DNA of 64,000 bases from Streptococcus sp. zg-86 (GTDB taxonomy: Bacteria; Bacillota; Bacilli; Lactobacillales; Streptococcaceae). Under the pieces are notes generated by a model that was not told where the DNA came from, did no database searches, and saw only the letters and a list, made by a program, of their open reading frames with translations. The position numbers were made by a program, and so were the translations under genes. Shown in pieces: positions 18,035 through 26,900 of this stretch. How positions within the stretch are numbered: position 1 is the stretch's first letter; every line of letters begins with the position of its first letter. The stretch lies in contig NZ_CP072115.1 of the NCBI RefSeq assembly GCF_017639855.1, positions 806,001 to 870,000 of the forward strand. The letters are read 5' to 3'.

Positions 18035-18155
18035 AGATAGAATGTAAGAAGATGTAACATGTTCATGTGCTATCTTTCTCCCTATAAAAAATCATTGCTT
18101 CCTTAGGTAAAAAAGGTTACAATAGAAATAGAAAAAGTGTGAAAGAGGGATTGTA

Positions 18156-19076
18156 ATGGAAAAAAATAGAATGTTGCAAGCAGTAGCGATTCAGCCTACT
18201 AAAATCTTAAATTGGCTCTATGCGCTCTTTATACCATTTTTTATGCAATTTATCTTATTTGTAGGTTCTTTTGTGGGATTCATCATTTTAGGAATACTAT
18301 TTGGAATATCTGAAGCATTATTGCTTGTGAGTCCATCTGAGGGTATCTTTGGTGTGGTGGATCCTATCTTCATACAATTGCTCGTTTTTGCTTTTCCATC
18401 TGCGCTAATCATGCTTTGGGTACGGTTTGGAGAAAAACGCCCTATTTCTGGACTTGGTCTTTATCAGAAGGGAGCGGTGAAGGAACTGGCAAAAGGGCTA
18501 GGGGTCGGGATTTTCCTCATCTCAGTAGTTGTCTTTCTACAATATATAACTGGAAGTATTCATCTGACAGGGATTCATATCTCTGTGGCTACAGTGCTGA
18601 ATTTCCTCTTGATTTTTCCATGTTGGTTTATCCAAAGTGGAACGGAAGAACTTTCCACTCGAGGTTGGGTCTTTCCAGTTGTATCAAGAAAGACAAACCT
18701 TCCTATCGGATTAGCGACATCTAGTATTTTATTTGCTCTTCTCCATTTGGGAAATCCGTCGGTTAACGGGATTGCCTTGGTCAATATTGCCCTGTTTGGC
18801 CTCTTTGCCTGTCTCTATGTCTTAAAGACAGATAATATCTGGGGTGTCTCAGCTATCCATGCTGCTTGGAATTGCTTCCAAGGAACGGTATTTGGCGTCA
18901 ATGTCAGCGGTATTACGATATCCTACTCATTGATGAGATTTGAACCAACCACAGCTCCAGTTTATTTATCGGGTGGAGATTTCGGTGCAGAAGGTAGTAT
19001 CATTGCTTCGATTGTTCTTGCAATCGGCTGTCTCTACCTCACTTGGGATTTGTATCGGTCAAAAAAAGAAGCATAG
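18156..19076 (+). CDS. CPBP-family intramembrane metalloprotease
   Basis: Membrane protein of 306 residues with about eight hydrophobic segments. It has the CPBP (Abi) motifs: motif 1 EELSTRGWVFP near residue 162 (the usual EExxxR), motif 2 FALLHLGN near 191 and motif 3 HAAWN near 242, which together bind the catalytic metal. Family members act as prenyl-protein-type proteases; bacterial ones are linked to bacteriocin immunity or signalling. No bacteriocin gene is nearby. A promoter TTGCTT-17-TACAAT precedes it. Confidence 0.85.
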   Translation: MEKNRMLQAVAIQPTKILNWLYALFIPFFMQFILFVGSFVGFIILGILFGISEALLLVSPSEGIFGVVDPIFIQLLVFAFPSALIMLWVRFGEKRPISGLGLYQKGAVKELAKGLGVGIFLISVVVFLQYITGSIHLTGIHISVATVLNFLLIFPCWFIQSGTEELSTRGWVFPVVSRKTNLPIGLATSSILFALLHLGNPSVNGIALVNIALFGLFACLYVLKTDNIWGVSAIHAAWNCFQGTVFGVNVSGITISYSLMRFEPTTAPVYLSGGDFGAEGSIIASIVLAIGCLYLTWDLYRSKKEA

Positions 19077-19082
19077 CATCAT

Positions 19083-19139
19083 AAAGGAGTAGACTTCACG
19101 TGATGAATACAAAATCACGTTTGGGTCTTACTCCTTTTT
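19083..19139 (+). terminator. Terminator after the CPBP gene
   Basis: Outer stem AAAGGAGTA/TACTCCTTT with an inner ACGTGAT/ATCACGT stem, ending in a T run. Confidence 0.75.
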
Positions 19140-19204
19140 AGCTGGCATTTTCAAAAGCAGTTAATCTGTACTATTTATGATAAAATAGAAGAAAGAGGTA
19201 GAGT

Positions 19205-21193
19205 ATGATTGATAGAAGTACACATAATCAGTTTAAATTAGTATCCAAGTATCAGCCGTCTGGAGATCAGCCGCAAGCTATTGAAGCCTTAGTGGACAAT
19301 ATTGAAGGTGGAGAAAAGGCGCAGATTTTACTAGGGGCAACAGGGACTGGTAAGACATATACCATGAGCCAAGTTATTGCTCGGGTCAATAAACCAACCC
19401 TAGTCATTGCCCATAACAAGACCTTGGCAGGGCAGTTGTATGGTGAGTTCAAGGAATTTTTCCCTGAAAATGCAGTGGAATACTTTGTATCCTACTATGA
19501 TTATTATCAGCCAGAAGCCTATGTCCCTTCAAGCGATACCTATATTGAAAAGGATAGCTCGGTCAACGATGAGATTGATAAGCTCCGCCATTCTGCAACC
19601 TCTGCCCTCCTAGAGCGCAATGATGTGATTGTGGTTGCTTCCGTATCCTGTATTTATGGTTTGGGATCGCCCAAGGAATACGCAGACAGCGTGGTTAGTT
19701 TACGCCCCGGACTTGAAATCTCACGGGATAAATTGCTCAATGACCTAGTGGATATTCAGTTTGAACGCAATGATATTGACTTTCAACGTGGGCGTTTTCG
19801 TGTTCGAGGTGATGTTGTTGAAGTTTTCCCAGCCAGTCGAGATGAACATGCTTTTCGAGTGGAATTTTTCGGTGATGAAATTGATCGGATTCGTGAAATC
19901 GAAGCTCTGACAGGTCAAGTCTTGGGAGAAGTAGACCATTTAGCCATTTTCCCAGCCACTCACTTCGTAACCAGTGATGATTACATGGAAACAGCCATCG
20001 CTAAAATCCAAGCAGAGCTGGCAGAACAACTCCAAGTATTTGAAAAAGAAGGAAAGCTCCTTGAAGCGCAACGCCTCAAACAAAGAACAGAGTATGATAT
20101 TGAAATGCTCCGAGAAATGGGTTACACCAATGGCGTGGAAAACTATTCTCGGCACATGGATGGCCGTAGTGAAGGTGAGCCACCTTATACCCTACTTGAT
20201 TTCTTTCCAGATGATTTTCTGATTATGATTGATGAGAGTCATATGACCATGGGGCAGATAAAAGGTATGTATAATGGTGACCGTTCTCGTAAGGAAATGC
20301 TAGTTAATTATGGTTTTCGCTTACCGAGTGCCCTTGACAATCGTCCCCTTCGCCGTGAGGAATTTGAAAGTCATGTTCATCAGATTGTCTACGTGTCTGC
20401 GACACCAGGAGATTACGAAAATGAACAGACAGATACCATTGTTGAGCAAATCATTCGTCCAACAGGGCTTCTTGATCCAGAAGTGGAAGTTCGTCCAACC
20501 ATGGGACAAATGGATGATTTATTAGAGGAAATTACGATCCGAGCCGAAAAAGGGGAACGCACCTTTATCACCACTTTGACCAAAAAAATGGCTGAAGACT
20601 TGACCGACTATCTCAAAGAAATGGGGGTCAAGGTCAAGTACATGCACAGTGATATTAAGACACTTGAACGAACGGAGATTATTCGTGACCTGCGTTTGGG
20701 AGTTTTTGATGTCCTCATCGGAATCAACTTATTGCGGGAAGGAATTGATGTACCAGAGGTCAGTCTGGTTGCGATTCTGGATGCAGATAAGGAAGGTTTT
20801 TTGCGCAATGAGCGTGGGTTGATACAGACCATTGGACGTGCGGCCCGAAATAGCAAGGGGCATGTCATTATGTATGCGGATAAAGTCACAGACTCCATGC
20901 AGAGAGCCATGGATGAAACTGCCCGCCGTCGCCAGATTCAAATGGAGTACAATGAAAAACATGGCATTATTCCACAGACAATCAAGAAGGAAATCCGTGA
21001 TTTAATCAGCGTAACGAAAAGTGTTCTGCCTGATAAGGAAGAGACAGTGGATGTTGAAAGCCTCAACAAGCAAGAACGCCGTGAGATGATAAAGAAACTA
21101 GAAGGACAAATGCAAGAAGCAGCAGAATTGCTTGACTTCGAACTTGCCGCCCAAATCCGCGATATGATTTTGGAAATCAAGGCCTTGGATTAG
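19205..21193 (+). CDS. uvrB: Excinuclease ABC subunit B
   Basis: DNA damage-verifying helicase of nucleotide excision repair, 662 residues. Walker A GATGTGKTYT is near residue 44, the beta-hairpin region YYDYYQPEAYVP near 98, the DESH box (IDESHMTMGQ) near 343, helicase motif VI QTIGRAARN near 540, and the C-terminal UVR domain (LEGQMQEAAELLDFELAAQIRD) binds UvrC. It ends just before the toxin-antitoxin array. Confidence 0.97.
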   Translation: MIDRSTHNQFKLVSKYQPSGDQPQAIEALVDNIEGGEKAQILLGATGTGKTYTMSQVIARVNKPTLVIAHNKTLAGQLYGEFKEFFPENAVEYFVSYYDYYQPEAYVPSSDTYIEKDSSVNDEIDKLRHSATSALLERNDVIVVASVSCIYGLGSPKEYADSVVSLRPGLEISRDKLLNDLVDIQFERNDIDFQRGRFRVRGDVVEVFPASRDEHAFRVEFFGDEIDRIREIEALTGQVLGEVDHLAIFPATHFVTSDDYMETAIAKIQAELAEQLQVFEKEGKLLEAQRLKQRTEYDIEMLREMGYTNGVENYSRHMDGRSEGEPPYTLLDFFPDDFLIMIDESHMTMGQIKGMYNGDRSRKEMLVNYGFRLPSALDNRPLRREEFESHVHQIVYVSATPGDYENEQTDTIVEQIIRPTGLLDPEVEVRPTMGQMDDLLEEITIRAEKGERTFITTLTKKMAEDLTDYLKEMGVKVKYMHSDIKTLERTEIIRDLRLGVFDVLIGINLLREGIDVPEVSLVAILDADKEGFLRNERGLIQTIGRAARNSKGHVIMYADKVTDSMQRAMDETARRRQIQMEYNEKHGIIPQTIKKEIRDLISVTKSVLPDKEETVDVESLNKQERREMIKKLEGQMQEAAELLDFELAAQIRDMILEIKALD

Positions 21194-21266
21194 AAAGAAT
21201 AGATAAAACCAGCAATGAATGCTGTTCCTTGCTGGTTTGTATGTGTTATTTAGTTACAGTTTTAAC

Positions 21267-21296
21267 TTGTTAATAATTGTAAAGTTGTGCTATAAT
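21267..21296 (+). promoter_or_regulatory. Sense promoter of toxin unit 1
   Basis: TTGTTA (21267-21272), 18 bases, TATAAT (21291-21296). The same promoter is repeated at 21783-21812 (unit 2), 22182-22211 (unit 3) and, with a weakened TGTAAT, at 22721-22750 (unit 4). A leader of about 190 bases follows before the toxin ORF in units 1 and 3; the unit 2 leader is about 90 bases shorter or more. Confidence 0.75.
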
Positions 21297-21511
21297 AAAT
21301 CTCTAGTAGAAAAGTGAGACGGTGGTTACTTTCATGTGAGAGGTAGGTGATGCCTATGGGCAATTCATCGAAATCTAACAGAATTGAACACGGTCTAAAA
21401 TCCTAGAGAAAAAGATAAATCTCCTTTGAAATGTTTATCATTTCTAGGAGATTTCCTATTTTCTTGCGGATTTTTTAACGACCTTTGTATCTTAATGAAA
21501 GGAGGTAGCCC

Positions 21512-21616
21512 ATGTTGTCAACGTTCGAAGTATTGACGCTTTTATTTGTAGCAGGTAACTTTGTTATCGCTCTTGTGAAGCTCATCTTAGAACTGATCAA
21601 AACAACAAAAAAGTAA
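21512..21616 (+). CDS. Type I toxin-like peptide, holin-like (unit 1)
   Basis: A 34-residue peptide: a short N-terminus MLSTFEVLTLL, one hydrophobic membrane helix (about residues 8-29) and a basic tail KTTKK. The S-T-x-E-x-L start and single helix match the putative holin-like toxin family (Hol-Tox, which includes Bacillus TxpA/BsrG); such peptides insert into the membrane and arrest growth when unbalanced. The ribosome site GAAAGGAGG is strong. An antisense promoter faces it from 21761. The stop codon lies inside a hairpin where the two transcripts converge. The native antitoxin would be the antisense RNA, not a protein. Confidence 0.75.
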   Translation: MLSTFEVLTLLFVAGNFVIALVKLILELIKTTKK

Positions 21617-21728
21617 TCCGTCCAACACTTTTGACCAATTAGGATAGATTACTGTAATTTATATTTATGCGGTCACCGTCTTAAACGGTTCTACGTGGGA
21701 GTTGGATTACCGTCCAGCTCCTTTTATA
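21607..21728 (-). ncRNA. Antisense RNA antitoxin of unit 1
   Basis: Minus-strand promoter TTGCAT (21756-21761), 16 bases, TATAAT (21734-21739) gives a predicted start near 21727. The RNA begins with a segment that is identical in units 1-3 (plus 21672-21722) and runs into the hairpin GTAATCCGTCC/GGATAGATTAC (21613-21623, 21642-21652), followed on this strand by six T. Its 3' half is complementary to the toxin mRNA 3' end. Ends are predictions. Confidence 0.65.
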
Positions 21729-21912
21729 TCTTCATTATATCATTTTACTGATATAATGCAAGTATAAATGGCTGCTTTTTGCTTGTTAATAGTTGTAAAG
21801 TTGTGCTATAATAAATCTCTAGTAGAAAAGTGTAGATGGTGGCTACTAATTTTGAAAGAGGTGGTGCTTATGAATGTAAGTACAGAATTCCAAATAGAAA
21901 GGAGTAGCAATC

Positions 21913-22017
21913 TTGTCCGTTGCAGAAGCGTTACAGATTATGCTAGGATTTGGTGGTTTCATCCTTAGCTTATTAACATTTGTAATGGCATTAATTTTGC
22001 TTCGAGATAAAAAATAA
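21913..22017 (+). CDS. Type I toxin-like peptide, holin-like (unit 2)
   Basis: A 34-residue peptide started by TTG behind GAAAGGAG: M(L)SVAEALQIMLGFGGFILS, then more hydrophobic residues and a RDKK tail. The SxxEALxxMxxFGxxI pattern is the clearest Hol-Tox/TxpA-BsrG signature of the three. One membrane helix spans about residues 8-30. No ATG lies in frame close by. The leader is shorter than in units 1 and 3 and lacks their hairpin insert. Confidence 0.75.
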   Translation: MSVAEALQIMLGFGGFILSLLTFVMALILLRDKK

Positions 22018-22127
22018 CCCGTCCCTCACTTTTGACCGAGCTGTTGGGCGAGTTATAGTCTAATAATAAGGTCACCGTCTTAAACGGTTCTACGTGGGAG
22101 TTGGATTACCGTCCAGCTCCTTTTATA
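22009..22127 (-). ncRNA. Antisense RNA antitoxin of unit 2
   Basis: Promoter TTGCAT (22155-22160), 16 bases, TATAAT (22133-22138) on the minus strand. The 5' segment is the same as in units 1 and 3. The terminating hairpin pairs ATAACCCGTCC with GGGCGAGTTAT around the toxin stop, with a T run on the minus strand after it. Confidence 0.65.
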
Positions 22128-22453
22128 TCTTCATTATATCATTTTGCTGATATAATGCAAGTACAAATGATTACTTTTTGCTTGTTAATAGTTGTAAAAA
22201 TATGCTATAATAAATCTCTAGTAGAAAAGTGAGACGGTAGCTCCTTATTCTGAAAGGTAGGTGTAGAAATAGTCTGGGGAGAGACTATTTCTACTGGGCA
22301 AATCATCAAAATCTAACGGAATTGAACACGGTCTAAAATCCTAGCGAAAAAGAGAAATCTCCTATGAAATGTTTATCATTTCTAGGAGCTCTCCTATTTT
22401 CTTGCAGATTTTTTAACGACCTTTGTATCTTGATGAAAGGAGGAGCTGAATTT

Positions 22454-22561
22454 TTGACCGCTTTTGAAGTTGTGCAGACGCTTCTTGGTTTTGGTAGCTT
22501 TACTATTACTTTGATAGGCTTGTGCTATAAAATCTTCAAAGATGATGACAAAAAGAAATAG
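22454..22561 (+). CDS. Type I toxin-like peptide, holin-like (unit 3)
   Basis: A 35-residue peptide started by TTG behind AAAGGAGG: M(L)TAFEVVQTLLGFGSFTIT, a hydrophobic helix to about residue 26, and a charged tail KIFKDDDKKK. The T-A-F-E-V start and GFG turn place it in the same Hol-Tox group. The frame is open upstream to 22364, but that part is the leader, shared as non-coding sequence with unit 1. Confidence 0.75.
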   Translation: MTAFEVVQTLLGFGSFTITLIGLCYKIFKDDDKKK

Positions 22562-22667
22562 CCGTCAATACTTTGGAACAGTAACGGCTATTCTTTAATC
22601 GTTAAACCGAGTCACCGTCTTAAACGGTTCTACGTGGGAGTTGGATTACCGTCCAGCTCCTTTTATA
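22551..22667 (-). ncRNA. Antisense RNA antitoxin of unit 3
   Basis: Promoter TTGCAT (22695-22700), 16 bases, TATAAT (22673-22678) on the minus strand. Same 5' segment; the terminating hairpin is a perfect AATAGCCGT/ACGGCTATT (22557-22565, 22584-22592) around the toxin stop. Confidence 0.65.
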
Positions 22668-22720
22668 TCTTCATTATATCATTTTTCTGATATAATGCAA
22701 GTACAAATGATTACTTTTGC

Positions 22721-22960
22721 TTGTTAATAGTTGTAAAATTATGCTGTAATAAATCTCTAGTAGAAAAGTGAGACGGTAGCTCCTTATTCTGAAGGGAGGT
22801 GTAGAAATAGTCTGGGGAGAGACTATTTCTACTGGGAAAATCATCGAAATCTAACGGAATTGAACACGGTCTAAAATCCTAGCGAAAAAGATAAATCTCC
22901 TATGAAATGTTTATCATTTCTAGGAGATTTCCTATTTTCTTGCGGATTTTTTAACGACCT
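22721..22960 (+). pseudogene. Truncated fourth toxin-antitoxin unit
   Basis: Repeats the sense promoter and leader of units 1 and 3 almost exactly, including the perfect hairpin GTAGAAATAGTCT/AGACTATTTCTAC. The homology stops at about 22960, before any toxin ORF or antisense promoter. The -10 is TGTAAT instead of TATAAT. The last codons and the stop of the convergent XRE gene lie inside this leader, so the break joined two unrelated sequences. Confidence 0.75.
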
Positions 22961-23307
22961 TTTAGGGCTAATTCTTTGGCACGTTTTTCGATGAAGGCTA
23001 CGAGGTCTGCTTTGAGGGTTTCTTGTGCGGTTTCTGTGAGCTGATGGATTTCGATAGCAGTTTGAAAGGCCTGTTCGGCTTCGCTAAGGAGATTGGGTGC
23101 TGGTTGTTTGAACTCGGTTTTTCCAAGAAGGTAGTCTGTTGAGACATTGAAATAGCGAGCTAGCTTTTCTAAACTGTCGCTTGAGGGCTTGCGCAATCCT
23201 TTTTCCCATTGGGCATAACTTTGTGGGCTGGTGTTGAAATAATCAGCAATTTCCCGCTGGGTGAGACCAGCTTGTAGTCGCAAATCTTTTAATCGTTTTG
23301 TAAACAT
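22951..23307 (-). CDS. XRE-family transcriptional regulator (Cro/CI-like)
   Basis: DNA-binding repressor of 118 residues. The N-terminal helix-turn-helix (residues 1-62) shows LRLQAGLTQREIADYFNTSP with YAQWEKGLRKPS, and the dimerising C-terminal part is helical. Typical of phage, ICE or satellite immunity repressors. Upstream, on the other strand, are a strong promoter and two matching palindromes, its likely operators. The genes that it would have controlled are gone. The C-terminal Gly-Arg-stop is encoded by the unit 4 leader, so the native end may have been altered. Confidence 0.85.
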   Translation of the reverse strand: MFTKRLKDLRLQAGLTQREIADYFNTSPQSYAQWEKGLRKPSSDSLEKLARYFNVSTDYLLGKTEFKQPAPNLLSEAEQAFQTAIEIHQLTETAQETLKADLVAFIEKRAKELALKGR

Positions 23308-23351
23308 AGGTAGTCTTTCTAAAAAAATATCAAAAAATTAAGGTAAAAGTC

Positions 23352-23401
23352 TTGACAAGGTAATCAAGTGATTATATAATAGGGGTGTAATCACTTGATT
23401 A
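23352..23401 (+). promoter_or_regulatory. Orphan promoter with two XRE operators
   Basis: TTGACA (23352-23357), 17 bases, TATAAT (23375-23380). Palindrome TAATCAAGTGATTA (23361-23374) fills the spacer and TAATCACTTGATTA (23388-23401) lies just after the start site, centres 27 bp apart. Both are almost certainly bound by the divergently encoded XRE protein. The 23402-23982 stretch that follows has no intact gene: frames are broken by stops, with short protein-like pieces (for example ADNSQSLRNFF near 23540), so it looks like decayed mobile-element DNA, and then the leader of the giant surface gene. Confidence 0.75.
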
Positions 23402-23982
23402 CATAAAAAATAGATGTCTATTTTTATTCACCTAATATAGCTCCATAAGAAGGAGATATCAGTCAATAGATATAATAAAGAAATTGACCTCTTGATTTTT
23501 TTGTTATACCTATTGAAGATGGGTATAAATGTACATCTCTTTCTGCGGATAACTCCCAATCACTAAGAAACTTTTTCGCATATATGCGTGGTGATCATCC
23601 AAATCCCTAAATCAGTTGCAAATATGTAAGGAATACAGTTCACAATCCTTCCCTTTCAAAAAAAGTATTGGGAGGTATCCAAAGAAAGTGAAATCAAGTC
23701 TCACAGCTGACAGGTAAATAAAAAGCGTGTCAGACAACCGGATTTGATTGGCTGACCAACACACAATAATTAGTGGTATTCTTATTGTATCGTGTTACTG
23801 CCTAAATGTCAAGGTAGACGAGGGGAACTGAGACTCTTGCTCTATCGATTTTTTAAAATAGGGGTTTTGGGAATAAACCTCTGTTTTTTTATCAAGAAAA
23901 GAAAGGTGGAATGCAGTTGTTCGTAAAATGATACTGAACTATCATTTGTTCGTTAAAAATCAAATAAACAAAGGAGAAAAGA

Positions 23983-26900
23983 ATGTTTTTTAAACGACAA
24001 GAACGATTTTCAATAAGAAAGTTTAAGATTGGAGTTTTTTCTGTCTTTTTAGGAGCGGCCATTGTCGGTGTGCCAGCGGTATCAGCTGAAACTCCAGAGG
24101 TGCTCTCTTCAGAGGTGGTCGAAACAGTGACCCATGAAAGTAAGAGTGAGGCAGAAAGTCAACCAAGTGTAGTAGCGCCGGTTGTTGTGGCAGAAGAAGT
24201 AGTTGCTCCCCATTCAGATGAGGCAGTAAACAGTGAAGAATTTGTGTTTGGAACGATTGCTGATAAGGTGGTTGTGGCAAGTACAGACCAGTTGACTGAA
24301 GCTGAAAAAGTGCAAGTGAAGCGGACTGTGTTTGCAGCACATCAAGTAGCAAATAAGGAGTTGACCCTTGAGATGATTGAAGTCTCTGATAAGGGTGAAG
24401 TTCTTATCCACTATAAAGGACAAGTTTATTCACTTGCTGCGGATCAAGTTATTGTCCTTGCACCACAAGCAGCGCCAGTAGCTGAGAAAAAGAATGATGA
24501 GAAAACCTTACCAGCCCTTGAAGTAGCTAGTCTAGATCTTGAAAAGCATGAAGAAAAAGTAGCAGAAGCAGAGACAAGAAGTGTTTCTGTTGACTTTGAG
24601 CCAGTCATTCCAGAAAATATCGCAGTGGCGGATATTTCTCTTCTAACCGACTATGACCGTGAACGTGTCTTGAAGCGGATTTTGAAGGCCAATGCCCTCT
24701 TGAGTGCTGAAAACGTGAGTGTCGCTCCTGACGGAACGGCTACAATTGTTTACAATGGTGCAACTTCTGTCATTGAAGGGGCAAAACTTGTCCATGCAGC
24801 AGAGGCAATTCCAGAAGGAACAGGCTTCCGTGCAGCTAGTGTAGAAGACAATGGGAATTTCAAGTTAGCCAATACCAAAGGTTTAAGAGCAAGAAGCGAA
24901 GATGGTACGAACTACGTTGAACGTTCCGTTGTATATGATCAAAGAATCCTGACAGATCCAAGAACTGGGAAACGCTCGGTTGTTTGGGATATTCAGTATA
25001 ACCTCAGTAATGAGCAATGGAACACTAGACCATTTATCTACTTTGCTGTACCAAAAGGTGTGATCATTGATTCGATTGCAAAATATGATGGTCGAAATGG
25101 CTATGGACATGAATGGGCTCACAGATGGTCTGTTAATCCGAATGATTTTGATAAAAGCACCAATAGCCGTTTTGTTGGTTCGAGAGAAAATGGAAAATTT
25201 GACAGAGAATGGGGGACTCGTGTCTCCCGTGGGGATGAAGCGGTAACAAGCTTTCTTGATAGCAACGTTAAGGACAAAATGGGAGCAGTCTATGCTTCTT
25301 GGGAAACAGGTGGTGGTGACAATGCATATAGAATGGTTGTAACTGCAGAAATTCCAGATGATCTTACAGAAGATTTACCATTCTTAGCTGGTATGACATC
25401 AAGTAGTGCAGTCAATCCATTTAACCGTATCATGGGAAGTACTCGAGCTGTTCCAATGCCGGATAATCTGCGCTACAATCCAAGCGCTTCTCGTGTGACG
25501 CGTCCAGAAGGTGGATTGACAGAAGCTGATGTGACTGGTGCTGTAACGGATAAGGGAAATGGTACCGTTACGCTCAAAGAAGGCACAACACTTCCAAGTG
25601 CACCTGGAAATTATGAAGTGCCAGTTGTCGTGACATACGCAGATGAGACAAGGGATGAATTGACTGTGCCCGTTACGATTACGGCAGTAGCGAAGGCGAC
25701 AAATTTTGAAAATTATTTTGTCTGGGAAGATACACCAACCACCAAAGAGTTTACGACAGGAACGATTACAGCTGCGAGTGAACGTCCGATTACTGGTCTT
25801 CATTTGACTGGAGGTAAGGGCGATCCGAATGATCCACAAGCATTTGTCCATGATGATGTGATGAACTTTACGCAACCAGCAGACAAGAGTCAGATTGTCT
25901 TTAGTAGAGGGAATATTGTTCACCATTTCCCAAATACAAATGATCTTCCATACTATACGGTTCGAGCTGTTGCAGAGACTGGTTCTTCCAACCAAGAGGC
26001 GGTTTCTGAGAAGTTTAAGATTGCAGCCTTACGTGTAACTGATCCGGTAAGTCCGATTGAAAAGCAGGCAAATCAAACGGTTACAGCGGAGGAAATCAAG
26101 GATAAGGTATTTGAAAACTACCTTGGTACCACAACGGAAGCAGATGGAAATGTTGGATACAACATCACAAGAGATCAAATCCAGGCTGAAATTGTTGATT
26201 CGGCTGATGTTGCTACTGCACAACCAACCACAACTTTGCCAACAAAAGGTAAGAACAATTCGGTATATGTCAAATTGACCACTCCAAGTGGGCAAGAAAA
26301 GATTGTGACGGTTATTGTCAATTATCCGTCTGATGCGCAAAAATATAGCCCAATAGTTACCAAGGTAACTAAGCCAGAAACCAACCCAGTTACAGCAGAC
26401 GAAGTGAAAAATGCGATTGCGGCACCAACCGGCGCAACAATCAAGAACAAGGAAGTTAAAGGCCCTCTTCCAACGACAGTGGGCAATCATAGCGTTCCTG
26501 TTGAAGTAACTTACGGAGATGATTCCAAAGAAACGGTGAATGTCCCAGTAGGAATCACACATGTCGATGACAAGGATAAATATAACCCAGCTGTTACCAA
26601 GGTCATCAAGCCAGAAACCAACCCAGTTACAGCAGACGAAGTGAAAAATGCGATTGCGGCACCAACCGGCGCTGAAATCACTAACAAGGAAGTTAAAGGC
26701 CCTCTTCCAACAACAGTTGGCAATCATAGCGTTCCTGTTGAAGTAACTTACGCAGACAATTCCAAAGAAACGGTGAATGTCCCAGTAGGAATCACACATG
26801 TCGATGACAAGGATAAATATAACCCAGCTGTTACCAAGGTCATCAAGCCAGAAACCAGCCCAGTTACAGCAGACGATATCAAGAATGCCATTACTGCTCC

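Noticed and set aside
22364..22561. 65-codon version of the unit 3 toxin, and the 66-codon frame at 21768-21968
   Set aside because: The extra N-terminal part is the untranslated leader shared with units 1 and 4; the ribosome site AAAGGAGG directly precedes the internal TTG. The 66-codon frame crosses the unit 2 promoter and is out of frame with its toxin.
21267..22750. Assigning the toxin units to the Fst family proper
   Set aside because: The layout with convergent antisense RNA is par/Fst-like, but the peptides start S/T-x-x-E-x-L and have the GFG turn of Hol-Tox/TxpA-BsrG proteins rather than the Fst pattern.
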